Part shown: positions 31,213-40,160 of the stretch, one piece after another
Layout: each line of letters starts with the position of its first letter
Numbering within the stretch: position 1 is the first letter of the stretch
NCBI GenBank assembly: GCA_009843865.1
Contig: VYCQ01000032.1
Coordinates: forward strand, 1 to 41,790
From: Acidimicrobiia bacterium
GTDB taxonomy: Bacteria; Actinomycetota; Acidimicrobiia; Acidimicrobiales; Bin134
DNA: 41,790 nucleotides
Direction of reading: 5' to 3'
The notes under the pieces: generated by a model
Told to the model about the DNA's origin: nothing
What the model saw: only the letters and a program-made list of their open reading frames with translations
The model's database searches: none
Position numbers and translations under genes: made by a program

Positions 31213-32627
31213 GGATGTCCAAACAGAGGGTGTTAACCCCACAGGATGAGGATTTTCCTGCTTGGTATCAGGACATTTTGAATAAAGCTGAGCTAGCCGA
31301 TAATGGCCCGGTGCGTGGCACCATGGTAATTCGGCCCTATGGGTTTGCGCTGTGGGAGCGCATGCAGGCCGCAGTGAATCAGCGAATAGTTGACGCTGGT
31401 GCTGAAAATGCCTATTTTCCCCTATTCATCCCCCAGAGTTATCTGAATCGGGAGTCTGAGCATGTGGAGGGTTTTAGCCCCGAGTTAGCTGTGATCACTA
31501 TGGGTGGTGGTCGGGAGCTAGCGGAACCAGTGATCGTGCGTCCTACTAGCGAGACCATTATTAACGCTTACATGTCTAAGTGGATTCAGAGTTATCGCGA
31601 CCTACCATTTTTAATCAACCAGTGGGCTAATGTGGTCCGCTGGGAAATGCGTCCTCGTATTTTTTTGCGCACCACGGAGTTCTTGTGGCAAGAAGGTCAT
31701 ACGGCTCACGTCAGTCGCCAAGAGGCTCGTGAATATGCCGCCAAAATTCTCCATGAGGTGTATCAGGACTTCATGGAGTCAGTATTGGGAATCCCTGTGT
31801 TGATCGGCTACAAGACAGCATCTGAACGCTTCCCCGGCGCTATCAATTCCATGTCTTTAGAAGCCATGATGCGTGATGCTAAGGCTTTGCAAATGGGGAC
31901 TTCGCATGAGCTAGGTCAGGGTTTTGCTACCATGTTCAACACTACATATTTAGATGCTGAGGGTAATCAAGAGTATGTGTGGCAAACCTCTTGGGGTGTC
32001 TCCTCGCGCATGGTAGGGGGTTTGATAATGGCACACGGAGACGATTTGGGAATGGTGGTGCCGCCCCGCCTAGCGCCAATTCAAGTTGTGGTAATCGCAG
32101 TGCGTGATGACGGTGCGGTTGTGGAAGCTTGTCACAGTCTGGCTAATGAGATGGTTGCTGTAGGGTTGCGGGTAAAGGTGGATGATAAGACTGGTACGGG
32201 ATTTGGCCGTCGTTGCACCAACTGGGAACTCAAGGGAGTTCCGATTCGCATTGAAATTGGTCCACGGGATCTTGAGCAGCAACAAACAACCCTGATCACC
32301 CGAATGACAGGGGAAAAGCAAACGGTGAGCCTTGCGGCTGCGCCCCAGCATTTGGTGACGTTGCTAGAAGATATCCAAGACAACATGTTGGCTGCGGCTA
32401 TTTCTTGGAGGGACTCCAAGATTGTTGATGTGGTGAATCTGGCTGAAGCTCGCGAAGCATCTCAGGTTGGGTTTGCTCGCATTGCTTGGGAGATGCTTGG
32501 AACTCAAGGTGAGGTGGCCCTTGCTGAAGATGCTGTTACCGTGCGCTGTTTGCAGCGTGCTGATGGATCGCTGCCTGAAGATATTGATGAGCCAAATCTG
32601 CTAGCCATCTGCGCAAAGAGCTATTAA
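31209..32627 (+). CDS. proS: prolyl-tRNA synthetase, short (archaeal/eukaryotic-type) form
   Basis: The 472-residue class II synthetase charges tRNA-Pro. Motif 2 is in VVRWEMRPRIFLRTTEFLWQEGHTAH, and the motif 3 region reads VWQTSWGVSSRMVGGLIMAHGDD. The editing insertion (INS) found between motifs 2 and 3 in standard bacterial ProRS is absent, and the protein ends with Tyr (CAKSY), both features of the archaeal/eukaryotic-type enzyme. That form occurs in scattered bacteria and was probably acquired by transfer in the lineage. The start is ATG at 31209 overlapping the ispG stop; ATG 31215 is also possible. A hairpin follows the stop. Confidence 0.95.
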   Translation: MRMSKQRVLTPQDEDFPAWYQDILNKAELADNGPVRGTMVIRPYGFALWERMQAAVNQRIVDAGAENAYFPLFIPQSYLNRESEHVEGFSPELAVITMGGGRELAEPVIVRPTSETIINAYMSKWIQSYRDLPFLINQWANVVRWEMRPRIFLRTTEFLWQEGHTAHVSRQEAREYAAKILHEVYQDFMESVLGIPVLIGYKTASERFPGAINSMSLEAMMRDAKALQMGTSHELGQGFATMFNTTYLDAEGNQEYVWQTSWGVSSRMVGGLIMAHGDDLGMVVPPRLAPIQVVVIAVRDDGAVVEACHSLANEMVAVGLRVKVDDKTGTGFGRRCTNWELKGVPIRIEIGPRDLEQQQTTLITRMTGEKQTVSLAAAPQHLVTLLEDIQDNMLAAAISWRDSKIVDVVNLAEAREASQVGFARIAWEMLGTQGEVALAEDAVTVRCLQRADGSLPEDIDEPNLLAICAKSY

Positions 32628-32638
32628 TATTAAAAAGA

Positions 32639-32660
32639 GCTGTTAAGAGGTATTAACAGC
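32639..32660 (+). terminator. hairpin after proS
   Basis: GCTGTTAA and TTAACAGC form a perfect eight-pair stem around the six-base loop GAGGTA, 11 bases after the proS stop. No U-tract follows, so termination may be partial, or the hairpin may be an RNA-processing site within the superoperon. It lies in a cluster of near-repeats of GAGCTATTAA. Confidence 0.45.
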
Positions 32661-32694
32661 CGCTAGTGGTGTACTTCGGTGCAGTGTCAAATAC

Positions 32695-32719
32695 CATTGG
32701 CATAATCATTTGGCATAAT
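32695..32719 (+). repeat. direct repeat TTGGCATAAT upstream of rimP
   Basis: CATTGGCATAAT (32695-32706) and CATTTGGCATAAT (32707-32719) lie in tandem. Each contains CATAAT, a plausible -10 element, so a promoter for the rimP-nusA-infB group may lie here. No -35 at consensus distance is convincing. Confidence 0.6.
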
Positions 32720-32766
32720 AAACGGGTATGGTTAGGTGAGTATCAACGTCCACTAAAGGGAGCGAC

Positions 32767-33261
32767 ATGTCTGTAGCAGAGGCGGCAAACAACTTGCTCG
32801 CGCCCATTTTTAAGGGTAGAGGACTAGATCTTTATGACCTTACCTATGGTGGGGGAGTTTTGCGTGTCATCGTGGATAAACCTGGTGGCATCAACCTAGA
32901 TGAGGTTGCAGATGTATCAAAGGTGGTGTCGCGTTTGCTGGATGATTATGAAATTTGTGGTGGACATTACACCTTGGAGATCAGCAGCCCGGGGTTAGAA
33001 AGATCTTTGCGCAGCCCCGAGCATTTTATGCAAGCTATAGGAGAAACCATTAGCCTTAAATTGGGGTCGCATGTTGTAGGTGAGCGGCGTATTGAGGGTG
33101 TTTTATTGGGTTGTGAAGCCGACAGCATCAGCGTTAAGTTCAACGGAGTTGCGCAAAGTGTGGCTTTGAGTGATATTTCCAAAGCTAGGACCAAGTTTGA
33201 ATGGGGCTCTACACCTAAGAAGAACACTTTAGGGTGTAAGACCGAGGAGAAGAGCAGCTGA
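32767..33261 (+). CDS. rimP: ribosome maturation factor RimP
   Basis: The 164-residue protein needed for 30S maturation has the RimP N-terminal alpha/beta domain (LLAPIFKGRGLDLYDLTYGGGVLRVIVDKPGGINLDEV) and the GGHYTLEISSPGLERSLRSPEHF segment, the family's most conserved block. The C-terminal SH3-like part spans about 95-150, followed by a short charged tail. AAAGGGAG lies a few bases before the ATG. Its stop overlaps the nusA ATG by one base, the usual pairing. Confidence 0.95.
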   Translation: MSVAEAANNLLAPIFKGRGLDLYDLTYGGGVLRVIVDKPGGINLDEVADVSKVVSRLLDDYEICGGHYTLEISSPGLERSLRSPEHFMQAIGETISLKLGSHVVGERRIEGVLLGCEADSISVKFNGVAQSVALSDISKARTKFEWGSTPKKNTLGCKTEEKSS

Positions 33262-34424
33262 TGACCCCAGACATGCTAGAAGCTCTTCAGGCCCTAGCTT
33301 CAGATAAGGGCATCTCGGTGGATGCTTTGCTTGCTGCTTTGGCTGATGCTTTGGAATCTGCTTATAAAGGTATGCCCAACAGTGAGGAGTACGCCTGGGT
33401 TACCATCAATCCGGACACCGCAGAAATTCAGGTGTATGCCCAAAAACTGGACGAAGACGGCGAACCCGTGGGTGAGCCTTTTGATGTCACCCCTGATGGT
33501 TTTGGTCGCATTGCTGCTCAGAAGGCTAAGCAGGTGATGATGCAGCGAATTCGTGAGGTGGAAAGAGAACTCAAGTATGAAGAATATGCTGGGCGCGAGG
33601 GAGACATTGTCACTGGCATTATTCAACAAAATGATGCTCGCTACACGCTTTTGGATTTAGGTCGGGTGGAAGCGTTGTTACCTCAGGCTGAGCAAGTGCC
33701 CTTTGAGCGTCCTGATGCCAACAGTCGACTTAAGGCCTACATTATAGAGGTGCGTAAGACAGCTAAGGGACCACAAATCGTGGTTAGCAGGACTCACCCG
33801 GGCCTTATCAAGAGGCTCTTTGAGCTGGAGGTGCCAGAAATAGCTGATGGCGTGGTGGAGATCAAGGCGTGTGCTAGAGAACCAGGCCACCGTACCAAGA
33901 TTGCAGTGCTGTCAAACGACATTAATGTGGATCCTGTGGGGGCCTGTGTAGGGGCTCGTGGGGCACGGGTGCGTATGGTGGTTAATGAATTACGGGGCGA
34001 GAAGATCGACATAGTGCCCTTTGCTGATGATCCTGCTGATTTTGTTGCTAAGGCTTTATCTCCAGCCAAGATTAAAGAGGTGACCATAGATGAGGAGGCT
34101 GGTATGGCCGTGGTGGTTGTGCCCGACTATCAGCTTTCTTTAGCTATCGGGAAAGAAGGTCAAAACGCTCGTTTGTCAGCTCGACTTACCGGTTGGCGAA
34201 TTGATATCAAAAGCGAAACTCAGGTAGCCCAAGAGGCTGCCTTTGCTGAGATGGATTGGGCTGAAGGGGAGTGGGTGGTGGATGAGGAGACGGGCGAGCA
34301 GGTGTGGAAGCCTGCTGAGGGTGGGCCTGCGTTATCGGCTGAAGATTGGGCTGCTGAGGGTTCAGAGTTGGCTTCTAGTGAACAGGACACCGTGACTGCT
34401 GAGGGGGTTACTCCCTCGGCTTAG
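33261..34424 (+). CDS. nusA: transcription termination/antitermination factor NusA
   Basis: The 387-residue NusA has the N-terminal RNA-polymerase-binding domain, an S1 domain (about 110-180, REGDIVTGIIQQNDARYTLLDLG), and two KH domains containing VGARGARVRMVVNELRGEKIDIVPF and AIGKEGQNARLSARLTGWRIDI. No C-terminal acidic repeat domains of the E. coli type are present; instead there is a 50-residue acidic tail with tryptophans. It modulates pausing, termination and rRNA antitermination. In most bacteria ylxR follows nusA; here infB comes next after 67 bases without a coding gene. Confidence 0.96.
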   Translation: MTPDMLEALQALASDKGISVDALLAALADALESAYKGMPNSEEYAWVTINPDTAEIQVYAQKLDEDGEPVGEPFDVTPDGFGRIAAQKAKQVMMQRIREVERELKYEEYAGREGDIVTGIIQQNDARYTLLDLGRVEALLPQAEQVPFERPDANSRLKAYIIEVRKTAKGPQIVVSRTHPGLIKRLFELEVPEIADGVVEIKACAREPGHRTKIAVLSNDINVDPVGACVGARGARVRMVVNELRGEKIDIVPFADDPADFVAKALSPAKIKEVTIDEEAGMAVVVVPDYQLSLAIGKEGQNARLSARLTGWRIDIKSETQVAQEAAFAEMDWAEGEWVVDEETGEQVWKPAEGGPALSAEDWAAEGSELASSEQDTVTAEGVTPSA

Positions 34425-34491
34425 CCATTTCTGCGATAGATTGACTTCGAAATTCGTAGGCGTGGCGTGAAAATATATATGTCTGGCCCAA

Positions 34492-37326
34492 ATGGGCTTA
34501 CCGCAAATAGCGGATGAACCAAGAAAGAACTTTTTGCCAGCAAAAATCCGGTTGTACGAACTTGCCCGTGAGATTGGTCTCACTAATCCTGAGACCCTTG
34601 ATCTTTGTGGCCAATTAGGGATAGGTGTTAAGAGCCCTTCTTCAAGTATTGAGGTTGCTCAAGCCGATCGAGTACGCCGGCGCGCTCAAAAAGATGAGCT
34701 AGGTAAATTTGGAGAGTCCCAACCCGAGCAAGAGCCTGAGCTTGAGGTTGCTGTGTTCGAGGTTGCTGAGCCTGAGTCACCTGATGTTGAGCTTGTTGAG
34801 CCTGAGTTAGAACAAGAAGCAGCGCAATTGAACAAGTCGCAGGATATTCAGGAACCTGATACTGAGGACGCTGAGATTGATACTGACGTTGATATTGACA
34901 CTCAGGCAGCTCAGAAAGCTCAGGAACTTAAAGCAGGGCAAGCTGGACCAGCAGAAGTCCCATCAAGAGCTAAATCAGAAGCCAAACCAACAGCAGAACC
35001 AGTAGCCGAGCCAAAACCTGATCGGGTGGTGACCTCTAGTGGTGACCTGCCACCTCGGCAACGCCCGTCATCGCCGTCTGTTGAGCCCGCCTCTGCACAA
35101 GCTTCTTCACCTTCGCGTACTGCTTCGTTACCTGAGTTTGGGTCAATGCCGACGCAATCTGCGGCACCTCTGCCAGCTCAGCCACCGCTTTCAGCTTCAG
35201 GTAAGCCCATACCACCACCACCGGGGCGAGGTGGGAGGTTGCAGCCACCCCCCAGTGTTCGTCGCAGTTCACGTAGCTCAGGTCGACAACAAGCTTCGCC
35301 CTCAGGGTTGAGCACTTCTCGGGCTACGGCGCGTCCTGCCCCTATAGGCGGGCGTACTTCTGCTGGACCGGTGCCGAGTCCTTCTGCTGGGCCTCCTGGC
35401 TCTGGAGGTGGTCGTGGCCGCGGTGGTCCGCAACGACCTCAGCAAAGAAGACGTAAGAGCAGGCGGCGTCGGCGGGTAGCTGAGGAACTTCAGCCAATGA
35501 ACGTAGTGGACTACGCCCCTACTGAGGTACCCGCACCTACTGGAGAGGTCGTTATTGAGCGGGCTTCTACTCCTTTAGAGGTGGGGCCCAAGCTCAATCA
35601 AACCGCTGCCGATGTGGTGCGCTTTTTGATGCAGCAGGGTGAGATGGTAACCGCCACGCAATCTTTAAGTGATGACATGATCGAGTTGTTCGCTGCTGAG
35701 ATAGGGGCGCAGGTGCGCCTTGTGAATCCAGGCGAAGAACAGGAAAAAGAGTTGCTCAAGTTACTTGAAGCTGATGTAGATTTTCAAGTAGCTGGTGAAG
35801 ACCTTGCGGTACGTCCTCCGGTTATTACCGTTATGGGCCATGTGGACCATGGGAAAACAAAGCTTTTGGATCAGATTCGCAATGCTAATGTGGCTGCAGG
35901 AGAGGTCGGGGGTATTACGCAGCACATAGGTGCATATCAGATTGAAAAAGATGGCCGCACGCTCACTTTTATCGATACCCCCGGGCACGCAGCGTTTACC
36001 GCTATGCGGGCCAGGGGTGCTGATGCTACCGATATTGTGGTGCTGGTTGTGGCTGCTGATGACGGTGTGATGCCCCAAACCTTGGAGGCCGTCAGCCACG
36101 CCAGGGCAGCTGACGTGCCCATCGTGGTGGCCGTCAATAAGGTCGACAGGAACAATGCCGATGCTAATCGCACCATGCAGCAGCTTTCTGAGCAAAACTT
36201 GGTGCCTGAGCAGTGGGGCGGCGAGACCATTATGGTGGAAGTGTCAGCTTTGCAGAACCTAGGCATTGATGACCTGTTAGAGCAGTTGGCGGTGGTGGCC
36301 GAGGTAGAAGATCTTACTGCTAATCCCGAGGGTCGCGCCCGGGGCGTGGTGTTGGAGTCTCATCTAGATACTGGCCGAGGCCCTGTGGCAACCTTGCTAG
36401 TGCAACAAGGAACCTTGGAGAGGGGCGACCCAGTGGTGGCCGGAGCAGCGTATGGTCGAGCCAGGGCGCTTTTAGATGATAAGGGCAATCAGATAACGCA
36501 AGCCTGTCCTTCTAAACCAGTACAGGTGTTGGGCTTGTCCGATGTAGCCACAGCTGGAGATGCTTTTGTGGTGGCACCTAATGAAAAAGTGGCGGCTAAG
36601 GTAGCCCAAACCCGAGAACATTCTCAGCGGGTTGCCAGCTTAGGTCGAGATGCCGCAGCAACCGCTGGTGGTGCCCGCCTAGAAGATGTTTTCAGTCAAA
36701 TCCAGTCTGGCGAGACCGCTACCTTGAACCTGATTATTAAGGCCGATGTTAACGGGTCGCTAGAAGCGGTGGTGGACAGCCTCAAACGTTTAGAGCGTGA
36801 AGATGTGCAGCTAGCTTTTGTGCATTGCGGGGTAGGTGGGGTGACTGCTAATGACATTCAGCTAGCCGCAGTCTCTAATGCTACGGTTATCGGTTTCAAC
36901 GTTCGTCCCGATCGCAAAGCCCGTGAGCTAGCTGAGCTTGAGCAGGTGGAGATACGCACCTATGAGATTATTTACAAGCTCATCGAAGACATAGGGAATG
37001 CAATGGTGGGCATGCTTGCGCCCGAGTTCGAAGAGGTGGTTACCGGTGATGCCGAAGTGCGAGAGATATTTCGGATTCCCCGCGTTGGTGCTGTGGCGGG
37101 TTGCTACGTGCTTAACGGGGTCATCACGCGGGGCTCAAAGGTACGGTTCTTGCGAGACAGCATCGTTATATGGCGAGGTGAGGTGTCCTCGCTGAAGCGC
37201 TTCAAGGAGGACGTGCGTGAGGTGCAGTCGGGCTATGAGTGCGGCATTGGATTGTCAGATTTTCAAGACCTCAAACAAGGCGACATCATCGAAACCTTTG
37301 AGGAGCGAGAAGTCGCTCGGGTTTGA
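34492..37326 (+). CDS. infB: translation initiation factor IF-2
   Basis: The 944-residue IF-2 brings fMet-tRNA to the 30S subunit. It opens with an IF2_N module ([26 protein letters not shown]), followed by an acidic then Pro/Ser-rich and Arg-rich linker (about 80-340). The G domain has GHVDHGKT (449-456), DTPGHAAF and NKVD; domains II, III and IV follow to the C-terminal fMet-tRNA-binding region. The ATG at 34492 is kept, but a TTG at 34534 with AAGAAAG upstream would begin right at the conserved module. Two small hairpins (GCCCAAATGGGC and CCGCAAATAGCGG, 34486-34513) lie at the start. ylxR is absent before it. Confidence 0.96.
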   Translation: MGLPQIADEPRKNFLPAKIRLYELAREIGLTNPETLDLCGQLGIGVKSPSSSIEVAQADRVRRRAQKDELGKFGESQPEQEPELEVAVFEVAEPESPDVELVEPELEQEAAQLNKSQDIQEPDTEDAEIDTDVDIDTQAAQKAQELKAGQAGPAEVPSRAKSEAKPTAEPVAEPKPDRVVTSSGDLPPRQRPSSPSVEPASAQASSPSRTASLPEFGSMPTQSAAPLPAQPPLSASGKPIPPPPGRGGRLQPPPSVRRSSRSSGRQQASPSGLSTSRATARPAPIGGRTSAGPVPSPSAGPPGSGGGRGRGGPQRPQQRRRKSRRRRRVAEELQPMNVVDYAPTEVPAPTGEVVIERASTPLEVGPKLNQTAADVVRFLMQQGEMVTATQSLSDDMIELFAAEIGAQVRLVNPGEEQEKELLKLLEADVDFQVAGEDLAVRPPVITVMGHVDHGKTKLLDQIRNANVAAGEVGGITQHIGAYQIEKDGRTLTFIDTPGHAAFTAMRARGADATDIVVLVVAADDGVMPQTLEAVSHARAADVPIVVAVNKVDRNNADANRTMQQLSEQNLVPEQWGGETIMVEVSALQNLGIDDLLEQLAVVAEVEDLTANPEGRARGVVLESHLDTGRGPVATLLVQQGTLERGDPVVAGAAYGRARALLDDKGNQITQACPSKPVQVLGLSDVATAGDAFVVAPNEKVAAKVAQTREHSQRVASLGRDAAATAGGARLEDVFSQIQSGETATLNLIIKADVNGSLEAVVDSLKRLEREDVQLAFVHCGVGGVTANDIQLAAVSNATVIGFNVRPDRKARELAELEQVEIRTYEIIYKLIEDIGNAMVGMLAPEFEEVVTGDAEVREIFRIPRVGAVAGCYVLNGVITRGSKVRFLRDSIVIWRGEVSSLKRFKEDVREVQSGYECGIGLSDFQDLKQGDIIETFEEREVARV

Positions 37327-37363
37327 AGCATGCTGACACGGGTTGCTCAGCATTTTGATGTAA

Positions 37364-37732
37364 ATGGCTCGTAGACCGGCATCGCGCCCCTCTCACTATT
37401 CTAGGTCGGCGCGCCTTGGTGAGTTGCTGCGGGAGATCGTCGCCTCAGAGTTGGCACAACTCGATGATTCTCGCTTGGAGTTAGTTAGTGTCACTGGTGT
37501 TGATACCAGCGCTGAGCTGAGTAGGGCCACTGTTTACATCAGTGTGTTGGATACCGAGGGTTCTGAGGATGCTCTTCAGGCTTTGCAAGAGCATCGTTTG
37601 ATTCTCAAGGGGGCGGTAGCTCAATCTTCTGCGGTTCGTAGGGTTCCCGATTTGGTGTTTGCGTTGGATCCTTCTATTGCTGCTGGTGAGCGGGTGGATG
37701 AAATATTACGGAGCTTGGCCGACGAGGATTAA
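37364..37732 (+). CDS. rbfA: ribosome-binding factor A
   Basis: The 122-residue RbfA is a KH-type 30S assembly factor. The opening SRSARLGELLREIVASELAQL, the central VSVTGVDTSAELSRATVYISVLD and the end RVPDLVFALDPSIAAGERVDEIL are in family order. It follows infB and precedes truB as in most bacteria. The ATG at 37364 has no clear ribosome site. The end of the gene overlaps a longer upstream extension of the truB frame, which is rejected as a start. Confidence 0.93.
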   Translation: MARRPASRPSHYSRSARLGELLREIVASELAQLDDSRLELVSVTGVDTSAELSRATVYISVLDTEGSEDALQALQEHRLILKGAVAQSSAVRRVPDLVFALDPSIAAGERVDEILRSLADED

Positions 37733-37742
37733 GGGGGTGAGC

Positions 37743-38645
37743 TTGATAGATGGGCCAGTAGATGGAATAGCAGTGGTTGACAAAGCTCCCGGCTGGACAT
37801 CCCATGATGTGGTGGCAAAGGCGCGAGGGGTGTTTGCTACTTCTAAGGTTGGTCATGCAGGAACTTTAGATCCAGATGCGACCGGAGTATTGCTGTTGGG
37901 TGTGGGCCGAGCCACCCGTTTGTTGCGGTTCTTCACCGCACTTCGCAAGCGCTACACGGGCGAGGTGGTGCTTGGCAGCGAAACCACCACATTGGATGCT
38001 TCTGGTGAGGTGATTGCCACTTATGATATGTCAACGGTTACCCCAGCGCAGGTGGTCGCTGTGGCTTCTCAGTTTGTGGGCACCATCATGCAAGTGCCCC
38101 CGATGGTTTCAGCCGTTAAGGTTGGAGGACGCCGATTGCATGAATTGGCTCGTGAGGGTGTTGTAGTACAGCGCCGCTCTCGATTAGTAACCGTCTATGC
38201 GCTAGGGATTGCTCGGGATGATGCTGGTTTTGGGGCTTCTGTTCCTGAGGTTTACCGGCTTCGGGTGACCTGTTCTTCGGGCACCTTTGTGCGTTCTTTG
38301 GCCGCGGACATAGGGAGTGCTTTGAAGGGTGGAGCGCATCTTAGGTCGTTGAGGCGCGAGGCTATCGGGAGCTTTATTGTAGAACAGGCTAAGCCTGTTG
38401 AAGCAGTTGAGTTGTTGTCCATGTCTGAAGCGATGCGTGACTATCCCTCCTTGTCGGTGAGTGATGCCGTGGCGCGCAAGGTGAGTAGCGGGCAAGTCTT
38501 GGCTAATGAGGAGTTGGGGGTAGTAGGAAGAGGAGAGGGGCCTTGGGCTGTTCAGAGTTCTCAGGGTGATCTGTTGGCTATGTATGAGATGTATAAAGTT
38601 GGTTGGGTAAAGCCTGCTGTGGTCATACCCCAACAGCGTCGGTAA
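37743..38645 (+). CDS. truB: tRNA pseudouridine synthase B
   Basis: TruB makes pseudouridine-55 in the T loop of tRNAs. The N-terminus reads GIAVVDKAPGWTSHDVVAKAR, the catalytic motif is GHAGTLDPDATGVL with the nucleophile Asp, and YTGEVVLGSETTTLDASG and VPPMVSAVKVGGRRLHELAREG follow. RVTCSSGTFVRSLAADIG near 200 and a C-terminal PUA-like region complete the protein. The TTG at 37743 is preferred because AAGGGGG lies five bases upstream; GTG 37737 is also in frame but overlaps that site. It ends just before ribF. Confidence 0.94.
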   Translation: MIDGPVDGIAVVDKAPGWTSHDVVAKARGVFATSKVGHAGTLDPDATGVLLLGVGRATRLLRFFTALRKRYTGEVVLGSETTTLDASGEVIATYDMSTVTPAQVVAVASQFVGTIMQVPPMVSAVKVGGRRLHELAREGVVVQRRSRLVTVYALGIARDDAGFGASVPEVYRLRVTCSSGTFVRSLAADIGSALKGGAHLRSLRREAIGSFIVEQAKPVEAVELLSMSEAMRDYPSLSVSDAVARKVSSGQVLANEELGVVGRGEGPWAVQSSQGDLLAMYEMYKVGWVKPAVVIPQQRR

Positions 38646-38653
38646 AATTTGGG

Positions 38654-39607
38654 TTGGTGCAGGTAATAAAGGATTCAGATTCAGGCAAGAATACTAAGCC
38701 TACTGCTATCAGTGTAGGGGTATACGACGGAGTCCATGTGGGGCATCAGGCGGTGTTGAGCCAACTGTTAGTTCAGGCTGATTGTCTTGGGGTTGCCTCA
38801 GCGGTTGTGACTTTTGACCGGCATCCAGCTTTGGTTTTGCGGCCTCAAAATGCTCCCAAGTTGTTGACCTCGCTGGATCAAAAGTTGGAGTTGTTGGAAC
38901 GTGCGGGTCTTGAGTACGTCTATTTAGTTGAGTTCACACCAGATCAGGCTCACACAGCCCCAGAAGATTTTGTGCGTCAAGTTTTTATGGACAGGTTGCA
39001 GGTGCGCTGTGTAGTGGTGGGGGAGGATTTTCATTTTGGGCGGGCGCGTCAAGGCAACATCGACACTTTGAAAAAGTTTGGCATGGACATGGGCTTTGAG
39101 GTGCAGACCTTGCAGCTAATTAATCATGATCAGAGTTGGCTTGAGCCGGTGTCTTCAACTGCGGTGCGTCGAGCGCTAGCCGGGGGGGATGTGCGTACTG
39201 CAACGGCTATGTTGGGTCGTTATCACGAGACGAGAGGTCAGGTGGTGCTAGGTGATCGTCGCGGCATGGAGATTGGCTTTCCCACGGCCAACATTGCAGT
39301 TGCGAAGGAGATGGCTTGGCCAGCCGATGCGGTTTATGCTGGTTGGTATACTAGACCTGATGGCACCCGTTATATGGCGGCCATTAACATTGGTCGCCGG
39401 CCTACGTTTTACGAGCATGCTCAACAGTCATTGCTAGAGGCTCATTTGCTGGATTTTGAGGGCATCCTTTATGGCGAAGAGGCCAAGGTTGAGTTTGTGG
39501 AGTTGTTGAGGAGCGAGCACCGCTTCGACGGTATTGAGGCTTTGGTGAACCAACTGCACATAGATGTCGTCCAAACCCGGGAGTTGCTTTCGGCTGAAGG
39601 TGCTTGA
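38654..39607 (+). CDS. ribF: bifunctional riboflavin kinase/FMN adenylyltransferase
   Basis: RibF makes FMN and FAD from riboflavin. The FAD synthetase half has the nucleotidyl-transferase motif GVYDGVHVGHQAVL and VVVGEDFHFGRARQG; the SSTAVRRAL signature follows. The riboflavin kinase domain begins VVLGDRRGMEIGFPTANI, with YMAAINIGRRPTF and the C-terminal end EHRFDGIEALVNQL. The start is TTG 38654 or GTG 38657, a few bases after the truB stop; an ORF extends upstream into truB, but that part does not resemble the family. No strong ribosome site is seen. Confidence 0.95.
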   Translation: MVQVIKDSDSGKNTKPTAISVGVYDGVHVGHQAVLSQLLVQADCLGVASAVVTFDRHPALVLRPQNAPKLLTSLDQKLELLERAGLEYVYLVEFTPDQAHTAPEDFVRQVFMDRLQVRCVVVGEDFHFGRARQGNIDTLKKFGMDMGFEVQTLQLINHDQSWLEPVSSTAVRRALAGGDVRTATAMLGRYHETRGQVVLGDRRGMEIGFPTANIAVAKEMAWPADAVYAGWYTRPDGTRYMAAINIGRRPTFYEHAQQSLLEAHLLDFEGILYGEEAKVEFVELLRSEHRFDGIEALVNQLHIDVVQTRELLSAEGA

Positions 39608-39619
39608 TGAGATGTATGT

Positions 39620-39689
39620 TTTTATTGGTTTTATTGGTCTTGGGTTAGGGGGCTGTGTTGCTAGGAGCTTTTGTACTTAGGAACTTTTG
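39620..39689 (+). repeat. two pairs of short tandem duplications between ribF and the DUF3040 gene
   Basis: TTTTATTGG is repeated exactly at 39620-39628 and 39629-39637. TAGGAGCTTTTG (39662-39673) recurs as TAGGAACTTTTG (39678-39689), with a period of 16 bases. No coding region was seen in this 120-base spacer. Confidence 0.8.
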
Positions 39690-39727
39690 GTGTTGTTTGC
39701 TGGGTTGGCCTGTGCGACACTAGGGAT

Positions 39728-40114
39728 ATGCCACTTTCGGAGGATGAGCAACGTATCCTCGATCAAATTGAGGATCAGCTTTATGAGACCGACCCCGCTC
39801 TAGCTCGGGAAGTGGGGCGCACTACGGTGTTTACACATCCTGCTCGCAATCTTCGTTTGGCTATCTTGAGCTGTATCGGTGGGTTGGTGTTCATGATTTT
39901 TACCTTGTCTATATCGTTTTGGTTGTCTTTTGTGGGTTTTTTGGTAATGTTGGCAGCCTCTCTTTGGGCTTGGAGCAGCTTGCGGCAGCTAGGGCGTTTT
40001 GGGCTTCAACAGATTAGTGGCAGCATCAATCGCGGTGATATCAGCAACTTTTTGCGTGTACCCGGGCGGCGCATCGTGAACCGGATGCGCCGTGATGATT
40101 CTGGCCTCGGTTAG
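39728..40114 (+). CDS. DUF3040 domain-containing membrane protein
   Basis: The 128-residue protein begins MPLSEDEQRILDQIEDQLYETDPALARE, the hallmark of the actinobacterial DUF3040 family. Two hydrophobic helices (about 45-62 and 64-80) follow, and the C-terminal part is soluble. The function is unknown. The ATG at 39728 is chosen because conservation starts there; an ORF extends upstream from 39671. GACACT, six bases before the ATG, resembles a -10 element, so the mRNA may be leaderless. Genes of this family are often near mraZ in the cell-division cluster; here the following gene is the convergent methyltransferase. Confidence 0.85.
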   Translation: MPLSEDEQRILDQIEDQLYETDPALAREVGRTTVFTHPARNLRLAILSCIGGLVFMIFTLSISFWLSFVGFLVMLAASLWAWSSLRQLGRFGLQQISGSINRGDISNFLRVPGRRIVNRMRRDDSGLG

Positions 40115-40158
40115 TTCTGGGTATATCTAGTTCTGGGGTATGCCTGCCTTCTGGGTAT
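40115..40158. repeat. three direct repeats in a convergent spacer
   Basis: TTCTGGGTAT (40115-40124), TTCTGGGGTAT (40131-40141) and TTCTGGGTAT (40149-40158) lie between the stops of the DUF3040 and methyltransferase genes. Spacing is 16 and 18 bases. No terminator hairpin is evident. Confidence 0.8.
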
Positions 40159-40160
40159 AA

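Noticed and set aside
34480-34518. 12-codon frame beginning ATGTCTGGC just before infB
   Set aside because: No ribosome site and no typical leader-peptide content; kept only as part of the infB leader description.
37659-37742. Upstream truB start inside rbfA
   Set aside because: The extension is not family-like, while TTG 37743 has a well-spaced ribosome site right after the rbfA stop.
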